This document shows positions 7,769-15,979 of a stretch of 64,000 nucleotides of DNA, one piece after another. The translations under genes and the position numbers were made by a program. Numbering within the stretch: the stretch's first letter is position 1; every line of letters starts with the position of its first letter. Location of the stretch: assembly GCF_003932715.1 (NCBI RefSeq), contig NZ_CP020700.1, positions 7,276,501-7,340,500 of the forward strand, read 5' to 3'. This DNA is from Streptomyces tsukubensis. Its GTDB lineage: Bacteria > Actinomycetota > Actinomycetes > Streptomycetales > Streptomycetaceae. The notes beneath the pieces were generated by a model that saw only the letters and a program-made list of their open reading frames with translations, was not told the origin of the DNA and did not search any database.

Positions 7769-9694
7769 TCAGAGGCCGACGCCCGCGTCGAGCGCGGCCT
7801 TCCTGGCGTCCTTCGGCAGCCCGGTGTCCAGCGGGGCCCGCTTGCCGCCCGGCGTCAGCCGGTTCAGCTCCCAGCCGCCGCGGTCCTTGGTGGTGGCCCG
7901 CAGATTCCAGGACGAGGCCATGCCCGCGTACAGGAATCCCTTGTCCTCGAAGGGCAGGAAGACCCGGACGCCGTGCTGGGAGCGGTTGCCGAAGCCGTCG
8001 AGGGTCTCCGCCACCGCGGGCTTCGCCGGGTCGTCCATCCGCCAGACGTCGCCGCCGCCGAGGGTCGCCTTCATCGACGGGCCGACCACGGACTCCAGCT
8101 TCTTCCGCGTCAGATCCGAGAGCCCGTTGTTCACTGCGGTGAAGCGGGCGCCCGGGCTTATCAGACCGGTGCTGTCGAAGGTGGCCATGTAGAGCCGGTC
8201 CTGGAAGACGGTGAAGGTCCAGGAGTAGGCGTTGCCGACGTTGCCGTTGAAGCCCGAGGGGCCGAACTTCGGGCTCTGGCCGAGCAGATTGGGCTTCTTG
8301 GTCCAGCTCTTGGTGTTGGGGTTGTAGACCGGCAGGGTCCGCTCCCCGTACAGCAGGGTCGTCCGCTGCTTCTCGGTGCCCGGATCGCTGATCCGGAAGA
8401 CCGTGGTCGGCCGGGAGGCGGAGATCATGTCGCGCTCGCGCAGCACATCGCCCTTGGGCTGCCCGTAGGTCTTCCACATCGTCTGGACGGCGCCGACCGC
8501 GGCCTGGTTGTAGCTGCCGACGTACAGTTCGCCCTTCCACTCGGCGAGCGCACCCCACGCGACACCCTTGCTGAGTGCCGGGTCCGGGTCGTACTGGTCC
8601 CAGGAGAAGACGGGCTGCCAGGCCGCGGCGCCGTCGAAGGTCAGGCCCGTCTCGGGGATCGGCGGACTCATCCAGATCTTGGCCGCACCGCCGCTGACCG
8701 CGCCGTTGTCGCCCGGGACCTGGGTGCCCCAGCCGGAGACCACGAGCCGGTTCTTGAAGGTGGTGAGGTAACCGGGGTCGTTCTCCAGCTGTGCGACGGT
8801 CTCGAAGGCGAACGGGTTCGCCTTGTCGCCGGTCCAGCGGAGCACCCGGCCGCCGTTCACACCGGGGGCCCGGCCCGCGAGATAGAGATTGCCGTCGGAG
8901 GCGACGGTTCCGCCGCGGGCGCTGACGAGGTCGGTGTAGGCCTTGGAGCCCAGGAAGCGGCCGGTGCTGCCCTCGAACGCGAACATCGACAGACCGTGTC
9001 CCACGGTCTGGCCCTCGGCCACCAGCTGGCCGAAGAGGAACACCACGTCGTTGTGGGAGGCGGCGCCCCGCAGCCCGACGGTGCGCTTGATCAGCGGGTC
9101 GCCGGCCGGGGTGATGTCCTCGGTCTTCTGGGTGTCGGCGTTGACGCGCAGGATCTGCGGGGTACGGGCGTCGCCGTAGACCGGCCCCAGCGCACCGGCG
9201 TTGGCGCCCTTGCCGTACTCGCAGACGTCCGCGTTCTTCACCAGATGGGGGGTGATGTCCCCGTTGTAGGTGGAGGACGCGTTGCAGGTGACATTGGCGA
9301 GGGTGCCGAAGTAGGCGTAGTCGCCGGAGCGGGCGGCGCTCCAGACGTACGAGCCGTTGATCTTCGGCTGGTACCCCGAGGGGCAGACTCCGCCCCGGGG
9401 TGCCGGGCGCGGGCCTCCGATGCTGCGGAAGCACTCGTCGACCTGTGCCCGGGCGGTCTGCTCGGCCTTGAGGACCGGACCGCGGTCGAACAGGCCTGAA
9501 GTCTTGGGGGTGGCCTCGGCGGTGGTCTCGGCCGGGGCGGCCGTGGCCGTGACGTTCGGGGTGAGGAGGGCGGCCACGGACGCCAGCCCGGTGGCGAGCA
9601 GCGCGACCCGGCTGCGCCGGCCGGCCCTGCCGGTTCCCCGGGCTCTTCTGCTCAGGACGTTCTTGCTGCGGACTTGAATACTGCGGACATTCAC
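7769..9694 (-). CDS. Large secreted protein of unknown function, possibly beta-propeller
   Basis: The frame is open to 9763, but I favour the GTG at 9694 (641 residues, beginning MNVRSIQVRSKN) because GAAGG precedes it. The alternative start would give 664 residues. The N-terminus has an arginine-rich patch (GRAGRRSR) followed by hydrophobic VALLATGLASVAALL and ATAA, a typical secretion signal. The mature protein is rich in aromatic/Gly strands with recurrent patterns such as KNRLVVSGWGTQ, KGELYVGSYNQ and QDRLYMATFDS spaced 60-160 residues apart, which resembles blades of a beta-propeller. That fold assignment is inference. No catalytic motif is evident. It lies 228 nt downstream of the secreted protease, and both proteins are exported. 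Confidence 0.8.
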   Translation of the reverse strand: MNVRSIQVRSKNVLSRRARGTGRAGRRSRVALLATGLASVAALLTPNVTATAAPAETTAEATPKTSGLFDRGPVLKAEQTARAQVDECFRSIGGPRPAPRGGVCPSGYQPKINGSYVWSAARSGDYAYFGTLANVTCNASSTYNGDITPHLVKNADVCEYGKGANAGALGPVYGDARTPQILRVNADTQKTEDITPAGDPLIKRTVGLRGAASHNDVVFLFGQLVAEGQTVGHGLSMFAFEGSTGRFLGSKAYTDLVSARGGTVASDGNLYLAGRAPGVNGGRVLRWTGDKANPFAFETVAQLENDPGYLTTFKNRLVVSGWGTQVPGDNGAVSGGAAKIWMSPPIPETGLTFDGAAAWQPVFSWDQYDPDPALSKGVAWGALAEWKGELYVGSYNQAAVGAVQTMWKTYGQPKGDVLRERDMISASRPTTVFRISDPGTEKQRTTLLYGERTLPVYNPNTKSWTKKPNLLGQSPKFGPSGFNGNVGNAYSWTFTVFQDRLYMATFDSTGLISPGARFTAVNNGLSDLTRKKLESVVGPSMKATLGGGDVWRMDDPAKPAVAETLDGFGNRSQHGVRVFLPFEDKGFLYAGMASSWNLRATTKDRGGWELNRLTPGGKRAPLDTGLPKDARKAALDAGVGL

Positions 9695-9922
9695 GACAGG
9701 CACACCTTCGGTCTCTCCGTCGACCCACTCACCGGTGGGCTGGTGGAGAGCATCGGTGCGCACGCCCGGGGTGCGTCAACGGTCCTGGGGAATCCGTGTT
9801 CGTCGATGACGCGATGAGCACGCGGTGCGGGCTTCCGACGGGCCGCCCCGCGGTGCCGTGCGGGGTCGGCCGCGCCCCGGACCGCGACCGCGTTGCGGCC
9901 CGGGGCGGCCGGCCGTGGCCGG

Positions 9923-11170
9923 TCAGGAGGGGTTCAGCTTGATCGCAAAGTTGTTGAAGACGGACCAGACGTCGACCCAGGCGACCCCGCCGCTGCACTC
10001 CTTTGCTGCGTTGCAGCCCGTGCCGTAGCTGATGATGCCGTTCAGCTGGCGGGAGTCGGGATCGTTGACGGTGATGACCGGGCCGCCGCTGTCGCCGCCG
10101 CGTCCGACGATGCCGCCGTAGTGCGGGACGCCGTAACTGCCGACGATGTTGTAGCCGTTGACGGGCCAGGTCGCGTTGCCCGCGTAGACGGTGCGGATAT
10201 TGCAGACGACCTTGGAGTTGTAGCCGAGCTGGCAGGTGAAGTCGCCCACGGCCACATTGCGGACGCCGTTGAGATAGCGGACGTACCCGGTGGCGTCGAC
10301 CCCGTCCCAGGTGTAGCGGTAGGTCCTGGTCTCGATGAACGCGGCGTCGATCTCGGGACGCTTGAACTTGACCTGGCCGATGTAGTTGCCGCCGACCGTG
10401 TAGACGTGGTCGTTGACGTTGTAGCAGTGGCCCGCGGTGGCCAGCCACTGCCGGCCGTCCCAGGTGCTGATCGCGGGGATGCCGCTGGTGCAGTGCGACC
10501 GGCCGCCGTAGTTCGGGCCGAGTGCGGCGCCCGCGTAGAAGGGTGCGCTGTCGTTCTCCCGGGTGAGCGGGCGGGCGCCGGTCGACTTGGTGATCCGGAC
10601 GGGGGTGGCTTCGGCCTCGGCGCGGGCGTTCGCCACGGCGGGGGCGGCGAAGTGGGCCCGGGCCGCGGCCGGATCGTCCACCTGGAGGTCGATGGCGCTG
10701 CCGTCCACCGCGGGACCGGCCAGCGCGATGTCGAAGGGGAGGTTCCGGTCGGAGGTGAGGGCGGTGATCTCGGCCGAGAGCTGCTTGCGGGTCTTCCGGC
10801 CGGGGAGCACGTCGACGAGTCCGGTGTCCACGCGGGGGGCCGCCCTGCGCACGGCCGCGAGGAAGCTCTTCCCCTGCGAGACATCGGTGAGATAGAGCTT
10901 GACCGAACGGTAGTCGGAGCCCAGGGCGACCTGGGTGTAGACGTCGGAGCGGGTACCGAGGCCGACCTTCGCCACGGCATCGGCGGTGGCGCGCAGCGGC
11001 GCCAGCACCCTGGCTTGTTCTTCGGGCGCCATGGCGGCCACCCGGTCGGCGGAGAGCGGCGCACCGGTCTCGGCCCGGGCCGAGACCGCTACCAGCGGAA
11101 GCAGGAGCAGGGCTCCCGCGATCGCCGAGGAGCGCCGCATGCTGATTCTCATCCGTCCCGGAAGTCTCAC
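9923..11170 (-). CDS. Secreted chymotrypsin-fold (S1) serine protease with propeptide
   Basis: The catalytic triad is readable: His in LATAGHCYN, a likely Asp in EIDAAFIE, and Ser in GRGGDSGGPV. Paired cysteines lie around HCTSG...GHCYN and TCQLGYN...VCNIR. The N-terminus is a signal peptide (AIAGALLLLPLVAVSARA), followed by about 150 residues of propeptide resembling those of streptogrisin-type proteases, which fold the enzyme and are then removed. It is an extracellular endopeptidase. I chose GTG 11170 (415 residues), preceded by AAGGGGTAAGC; ATG 11152 (409 residues) is the alternative. The frame extends to 11536, but nothing upstream of the signal peptide looks coding. Confidence 0.92.
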   Translation of the reverse strand: MRLPGRMRISMRRSSAIAGALLLLPLVAVSARAETGAPLSADRVAAMAPEEQARVLAPLRATADAVAKVGLGTRSDVYTQVALGSDYRSVKLYLTDVSQGKSFLAAVRRAAPRVDTGLVDVLPGRKTRKQLSAEITALTSDRNLPFDIALAGPAVDGSAIDLQVDDPAAARAHFAAPAVANARAEAEATPVRITKSTGARPLTRENDSAPFYAGAALGPNYGGRSHCTSGIPAISTWDGRQWLATAGHCYNVNDHVYTVGGNYIGQVKFKRPEIDAAFIETRTYRYTWDGVDATGYVRYLNGVRNVAVGDFTCQLGYNSKVVCNIRTVYAGNATWPVNGYNIVGSYGVPHYGGIVGRGGDSGGPVITVNDPDSRQLNGIISYGTGCNAAKECSGGVAWVDVWSVFNNFAIKLNPS

Positions 11171-11351
11171 GCTTACCCCTTGTGAACAGCCCCTGGGGGC
11201 AGGGTCTTTCTGTGGTCGCCCCGGACGGTATTGACATGTACAGGGGTCGACAAGGGGGTGCGAAAGGGGGTGTTGTGGACTTCGGGGGCGTGCGGAGTGC
11301 CGTGCGGCGCTCACCCCGGGCGGGGCGGGCCGGAAGCCGCCGGATCCGCCG

Positions 11352-11585
11352 TCAGCGCACGGGGCCGCCGTCGCGGGGAAACGGCAGCACTCTGCCGACC
11401 AGGGTGAAGAAGGCGGCTTCGTTGCCCGCCATGCCGAGCGCGTCGAGGGCCTCGTCCGCCTCCGCCATCGGCGCCGTGAGCAGCGGGAGCGCGGCCGGGG
11501 GCCGGCCGGAGCCGTCGAGGACGGCCCGGGTGGCACCGAGCAGTCGGACGTACGCCTGGGCCGCCATGGTCTCCGGATCGGTCAT
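11352..11585 (-). CDS. Small hypothetical protein
   Basis: This 77-residue protein starts at ATG 11585, which is preceded by GAGAAGGCGAT, a good ribosome-binding site. It is not recognised. It reads MTDPETMAAQAYVRLLG and is Ala/Leu-rich and helical, with no signal peptide or membrane segment. The C-terminus (VGRVLPFPRDGGPVR) is proline-rich. It sits alone between the permease terminator and the protease gene. The frame can be extended to 11690, but no ribosome-binding site supports that. Confidence 0.6.
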   Translation of the reverse strand: MTDPETMAAQAYVRLLGATRAVLDGSGRPPAALPLLTAPMAEADEALDALGMAGNEAAFFTLVGRVLPFPRDGGPVR

Positions 11586-11696
11586 ATCGCCTTCTCTCTC
11601 GGGAAAGTGCCGGTCCGTCAAGCATGGCGGGTACCACTGACAGTCCCCGGGGAGGGCTCGCCGTACCCGGCGGCAAGGGGCCGCGGACACACCCGT

Positions 11697-11729
11697 GGGG
11701 GCCGGTTCCAGTCGGCGGGGCCGGCCCCC
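11697..11729 (-). terminator. Hairpin terminator after the permease gene
   Basis: A perfect 9-bp stem GGGGGCCGG / CCGGCCCCC with a 15-nt loop lies about 75 nt past the permease stop codon (11803, minus strand). Confidence 0.5.
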
Positions 11730-11802
11730 AGGGAAGGTGCCGCAGCGAGGACCCCGGGGGGTTCCCGTACGGAGGAGACGTCGCGTGTCGGCGAACGGGA
11801 CG

Positions 11803-13368
11803 TCAGACGATGTGCTCGGCGATCTCCGCCTGCTCGCGCGCCGAGCCGTACGGCGGCGGTGTGCTGTAGGAGCGGCGGGCCACGAACCACCAGACGGTGG
11901 CGAGCGTCAGTACCGCGGCCAGCGCCACCGACGCGTAGTTCATGGTGTCCACGGTCACCGGGCTGGACTGCGGCAGCAGGAACAGCACCGTCACACAGAC
12001 CACCCAGACCACGGCCGTCCAGCCGATCGGTTTGCTCCACCGGCCCAGGGTCCACGGTCCCGGCTGGAACCGGTCACCGGCCCTGAGCTTGAGATAGACC
12101 GGAATGATGTAGGCGGGGGTGATGCCGATGACATTGATGGCGGTGACCGCCCCGTACGCCGTGGTCGACCAGAGAGAGGGCAGCGCCAGCACCCCGGCGA
12201 AGCCCACCGACAGCCAGACCGCGGGCACCGGCGTCAGCGTCCGGCGGCTCACCTTGCGCCAGAGCTTCGAGCCGGGCAGCGCGTTGTCGCGGCTGAAGGC
12301 GAACACCATCCGGCTGGCCGCCGCGACCTCGGCGTTGCCGCAGAACAGCTGCGCCACGATCACCACCAGGAGGAGTGCTGCGGCGCCGCCCGAGCCGAGC
12401 GCGTCCAGCAGGATCTGCGCGGGTGGCACACCGGTCTCGCTGTTGAGCGCCCCGTCGTAGTCCTGGATGGCGAACGTCAAGGCGGTGAGCAGGACGAACC
12501 CGGCGATCCAGGAGACCCAGATGGCCCGGACGATGCCCCGGGCGGCGGACACCGAGGCGTTGGACGTCTCCTCCGACAGATGGGCGGAGGCGTCGTATCC
12601 GGAGAAGGTGTACTGGGCGAGGAGCAGTCCGATCGCCGCGACGTAGAAGGGGTTCTCCCAGCCCGTGTTGTTCACGAACTCCGTGAACACGAACTCCGGC
12701 GACTGGTGGTTGTCGGGGACGAACGCGATCGCGCCGACGATCAGCCCGACACCGCCCAGATGCCACCAGACGCTGACCGAGTTCAGCAGGCTGACCAGCT
12801 TCACGCCGAACAGATTGAGCGTGGCGTGCAGCAGCAGAATGGCCAGGAAGATCAGGAAGGTGGAGCCCGGGGTGGGATCGAATCCCCACTGGAGATTGAG
12901 GAAGGCGCCGATGAACAGGGCCGCGCCGTAGTCGATACCGGCGATCGCGCCGAGCAGGCCCAGCAGATTGAGCCAGCCCGTGTACCAGCCCCATTTGCGG
13001 CCGCCGAGCCGGTCGGCCATGTAGTAGAGCGCTCCGGAGGTGGGATAGGCGCTGGTGACCTCGGCCAGGGCCAGCCCGACGCAGAGCACGAACAGCCCCA
13101 CGCCCAGCCAGCCCCAGAGCATGACCGACGGTCCGCCGGTGTTCATGCCGAAGCCGTAGAGGGTCATACAGCCGGAGAGGATGGAGATCACCGAGAAACT
13201 GATGGCGAAGTTGCCGAAGCTCCCCATCCGGCGGGCGAGCACGGGCTGATAGCCCAGCTCCCGCAGCTTCGCCTCCTCGTCGATTGGTTGGTGGGGTTGG
13301 TGGGGTTGGTGGGTGCTCCGCGTGTCCTGGCGGGCGGAGCGGGACCACCGTGGTGGTGGCATGGACAT
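11803..13368 (-). CDS. APC-family amino acid/amine permease
   Basis: This 521-residue polytopic membrane protein has about twelve hydrophobic segments. It begins with the typical APC stretch FGNFAISFSVISILSG (about residue 50), then LAEVTSAYPTSGALYYM (the consensus loop after helix 3) and FSGYDASAHLSEET (helix 6 region). The spacing matches the GABA/amino-acid permease subgroup (BAT1/UGA4-like), which imports amino acids or amines by proton symport. The exact substrate is unknown. The start at ATG 13368 follows GGAGGTTCATC. Near the N-terminus three 9-bp tandem repeats encode repeated His-Gln-Pro (positions 13286-13312). The gene lies 60 nt after the TTA-containing gene at 13429 and is probably cotranscribed with it. 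Confidence 0.92.
   Translation of the reverse strand: MSMPPPRWSRSARQDTRSTHQPHQPHQPIDEEAKLRELGYQPVLARRMGSFGNFAISFSVISILSGCMTLYGFGMNTGGPSVMLWGWLGVGLFVLCVGLALAEVTSAYPTSGALYYMADRLGGRKWGWYTGWLNLLGLLGAIAGIDYGAALFIGAFLNLQWGFDPTPGSTFLIFLAILLLHATLNLFGVKLVSLLNSVSVWWHLGGVGLIVGAIAFVPDNHQSPEFVFTEFVNNTGWENPFYVAAIGLLLAQYTFSGYDASAHLSEETSNASVSAARGIVRAIWVSWIAGFVLLTALTFAIQDYDGALNSETGVPPAQILLDALGSGGAAALLLVVIVAQLFCGNAEVAAASRMVFAFSRDNALPGSKLWRKVSRRTLTPVPAVWLSVGFAGVLALPSLWSTTAYGAVTAINVIGITPAYIIPVYLKLRAGDRFQPGPWTLGRWSKPIGWTAVVWVVCVTVLFLLPQSSPVTVDTMNYASVALAAVLTLATVWWFVARRSYSTPPPYGSAREQAEIAEHIV
13286..13312. repeat. 9-bp tandem repeat x3 inside permease gene
   Basis: Three exact copies of GGTTGGTGG run back to back. 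On the coding (minus) strand they read as a His-Gln-Pro tripeptide repeat in the cytoplasmic N-terminus of the permease. Because the unit is nine bases, copy-number change would keep the frame. Confidence 0.9.
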
Positions 13369-13428
13369 GATGAACCTCCGAGTGGACGGATCCTGCGGAT
13401 GTACGCCGGGTGAGCGACCGTGCCGCGC

Positions 13429-14424
13429 TCAGTAGCCCGCGTCACGCGCGGCGGTGAAGCACCGGCTGCGGGCCCGGAGGAAGATCTCCTCGGCCAGGCT
13501 CGGTTCGCCGGGGTTCTGGGAGCGGTACTGCCAGGGCGGCGGGGTGTAGAAGGGCCCCAGCGCCTCGAAGACCCGGGAGGCCTCCACGAACCGGCCCGCG
13601 CCCCAGAGCGCATGGGCCAGATGGTTCAGGTCGAGCAGTGAGGTGCCGATCGGGTCGGTCCGGTCGAACCAGCCGTCGAGGGCGAGTACGGCCTCCCGGA
13701 GGGCGTCCTCGGTCACCCAGTGCAGGTCGAGCGCGCGTTCGTGACCGCGGTCCCGCCGGTAGCGCTCGACCCGGACGAAGAGGGGCAGCACCAGCAGGGC
13801 GGAACCGGCCGGAGCGGTGGAGGCCGCCCACTGGACGAAGTTCACGGCCTCCGACAGATGGCCGCCGGATTTGCGGGCGTAGACGAACTGGAGCATCCGG
13901 TGGTACGCCTCGCGGTTGTACGGATCGCGGCGGTGCGCCTCCGACAGCAGGCCCCACGGCCCGGGGAAGAGCATCGGCCCCGGCGGCAGCTGCCGGTGCT
14001 CCTCCAGCTTCTGCTTCTCGTCCAGCTGGGACAGGGCCAGCAGACAGACCCAGGGAACGGGGTCGTCCGGGCCGTGCTGGGCGGCGATCCGGCAGGCCTC
14101 CCAGGCCTCGTGCCACCACTCGGGGGTACGGGGGTGGTTCTCGCGGTGCGCCCGGAGCGCGCGCTCCACGGACACCCGGCACTGCATCACATGCCCCGCG
14201 ACGGAGTCCGGTTCCTCCGTGAGCCAGGCCTGAACGGCGTCCGAACCGGCCGCGACCGCGCCGAGCACCTGGGTGCGCTGGGTCCAGAGCCCCCAGCCGG
14301 GGGTGGAGTTCAGCAGATTCCGCATCGACAACCAGCGGCCCGTCCGTAAGTCCGCTACGGCGGTGCGCAGTTCGTTGTCGTGGCCCGCCGGATGGTAGAC
14401 CGGGCGGAACTGGTCCGGGGCCAT
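13429..14424 (-). CDS. Conserved-looking hypothetical protein with a TTA codon
   Basis: This is a soluble 331-residue protein that I cannot assign to a named family. It is rich in aromatic residues and helix-forming segments (WWHEAWEACRIAAQHG, YHRMLQFVYARKSGG, HLAHALWGAGRFVEASRVFEALG) that look like tetratricopeptide-type helical hairpins; that is inference. ATG 14424 is chosen because the upstream codons to ATG 14481 have T in several third positions, unlike genuine coding sequence here. Codon 26 is TTA (14347-14349), which in Streptomyces needs the developmentally regulated bldA tRNA. The gene precedes the amino-acid permease by 60 nt. Confidence 0.78.
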   Translation of the reverse strand: MAPDQFRPVYHPAGHDNELRTAVADLRTGRWLSMRNLLNSTPGWGLWTQRTQVLGAVAAGSDAVQAWLTEEPDSVAGHVMQCRVSVERALRAHRENHPRTPEWWHEAWEACRIAAQHGPDDPVPWVCLLALSQLDEKQKLEEHRQLPPGPMLFPGPWGLLSEAHRRDPYNREAYHRMLQFVYARKSGGHLSEAVNFVQWAASTAPAGSALLVLPLFVRVERYRRDRGHERALDLHWVTEDALREAVLALDGWFDRTDPIGTSLLDLNHLAHALWGAGRFVEASRVFEALGPFYTPPPWQYRSQNPGEPSLAEEIFLRARSRCFTAARDAGY

Positions 14425-15109
14425 CAGCCCGTCGCCGTTCCCGCAGCTCCGCGACGGCCTGCGGAAACGAGCAGGCAGCATTGTCTCAAAGTGGTCGTCA
14501 TGAGCCCTCTTGAAACGGTGGGGGGTGGCTTCGGCGGGTGGAGACTCCGCTCCACCCCCTGTTGCGCGCCGATCTTACTCATCCCGTCGATTCCGACAAG
14601 AAGGTGACGAGGATCTATCAACAGGCGAGACAACTCATGTTCAACTGCGACCGGTTGAACGCTTTGCGATGGATTTCTGACGGTCGTGACCGGGAACGGC
14701 GACTCGCCGGATCCGGCGGTGCCCCCGCTTCTTCGCGCGGTGCGCGGGGCTGCCCGGAGAGCGTCACCCCGCCCCGGTGGGCCCCCTCCGGGGCCCCGGG
14801 GCACCTCGCCCTGGTGGGGCGTTCCTCCCTGGCGGGATCGCTTGGGGGCACGCCTGCCGCGCGCCGGGCCGCTTGGGGGCATGCCCGCCGCGTGCCGGGC
14901 CGCTTGGGGCGCGCCCGCCGCGTGCCCCGCGCACCGGAGCGGTCCGGCGGGTGCGGGTCCACCGACGCGTGGATCGTCCGCCGCTACGGGCAGGGCCCCG
15001 CCGGGGCCGTGGACGCATCCGCCCGCGGCTTCCGGGTCGTCTCTTCCGCGACCCTGCCGGGCGCGCGTGCCGATTCCGGCTGGCCGCTGGGGTTGCCCCT
15101 GGCCACGCC

Positions 15110-15133
15110 CTCCCCTGTGCCCTTCGGGCCCGG
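15110..15133 (+). repeat. Intergenic repeat, copy 1 (identical to 30817-30840)
   Basis: This 24-bp sequence has the core CTGTGCCCTTCGGGCCCGG. It recurs exactly at 30817-30840, and shorter versions are at 15325-15339 and 18684-18697, always outside genes. The centre (GCCCTTCGGGC) can form a small stem closed by a UUCG-type loop. Confidence 0.75.
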
Positions 15134-15138
15134 GTGGA

Positions 15139-15670
15139 GGCTCCCCGAGCGGTGAGTCCAGGGCCGGGGGTTCCCCACGGTGGGAGTCCCCGGGACGGTA
15201 CAGGGTGGGGCCCCGGGGTGGCAGCCCAGGGGGAGTACCGCCACCGCGTGGACTCGCCCCCTGGGCCCGACGGGCCGGGGGACCCCCTCCTGCGCCTTGT
15301 GATCGGAGGCGCCGGACCCTCCCCCTGTGGCCTTCGGGCACGGGCCGGCTCCCCGGGCGGGGGTAGCCCAGAGCGGGGGTCCCCCGAGCGGTAGCCGGGG
15401 CGGGGATGCCCCGGGCCGGGGTAGCCCAGGGTGGAGATATCTCGGGGCGGTTGCGCACGCCGGGGGGGGTCTCTCCAGGCGGTGCCCCACGTGGGGGTTC
15501 CTCTGGGTGGTAGTCCAGGGGAGTACCGCCACCGCGTGGACTCGCGCTCCGGGCCTGGCGGGCCGGGGGATCCCCGGCTTCGCCTTGCGATCGAAGGGGC
15601 CAGACCCTCCGCCCAAGCCCAAGCCCAAGGGCGTGGGTGGGGTTCCTCCGAGCGGTAGCGCAGGGGGGCG
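15139..15670 (+). repeat. Degenerate tandem repeats of about 30 bp (roughly ten units)
   Basis: Roughly ten imperfect units follow the pattern GGTTCCCCGAGCGGTAG plus YCCAGGG and a G-run; instances begin near 15139, 15169, 15348, 15379, 15497 and 15639. Superimposed on this is a longer duplication: the 24-bp block at 15233-15256 recurs exactly at 15521-15544, 288 bp later, with similar flanks. The array is noncoding as far as I can judge. It may be a decayed minisatellite or a set of structured-RNA repeats. Confidence 0.65.
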
Positions 15671-15979
15671 CCCACTCGATGATCCGGACCGGTCGAGAGA
15701 AGCTCCCCGGGCCGCGCAACCGAGTCCGTCCGACGCCGTGCGTCGTCCGTCCGGAGGGCGGGCCCGAGGTTCCCGGCCCTCCGGCTGTGCGGGCCCGCGC
15801 AGCCGCCGGCGGGGGAGCGTGACCGGGGTCCGGTCCGGTCCGGCCCGAGCCCGGGGAGCGAACGGCCCCGGCGAGCCCGGCGCCGTAGCCGACGGCGGCA
15901 CAACGGCCGATTCCGGTGGCCGCAGCGCCATGTCCGATTCCCGCCGGAACCCGGCCCCGGGCCCGCCCATACTGGCCGT

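Larger units (their letters stand above)
14425..15979. other. Gene-free region of about 1.5 kb
   Basis: No open frame here has both a ribosome-binding site and a believable protein. The long frames present on both strands encode only Pro/Arg/Gly low-complexity sequence. The first 200 bp (14430-14680) are relatively AT-rich and probably hold the promoter of the 13429 gene. From 14700 onward the DNA is extremely GC-rich and internally repetitive: 14820-14940 contains several variants of a GGCGCGCGCCGCGTGCCGGG-like element, and 15139-15670 contains the approximately 30-bp repeats described separately. The last 60 bp hold the promoter of the DNA-repair gene. Confidence 0.6.

Noticed and set aside
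14425..15979. Insertion sequence or prophage remnant in the long gene-free region
   Set aside because: No transposase-like frame, terminal inverted repeats or target-site duplication could be found; only internal degenerate repeats are visible.
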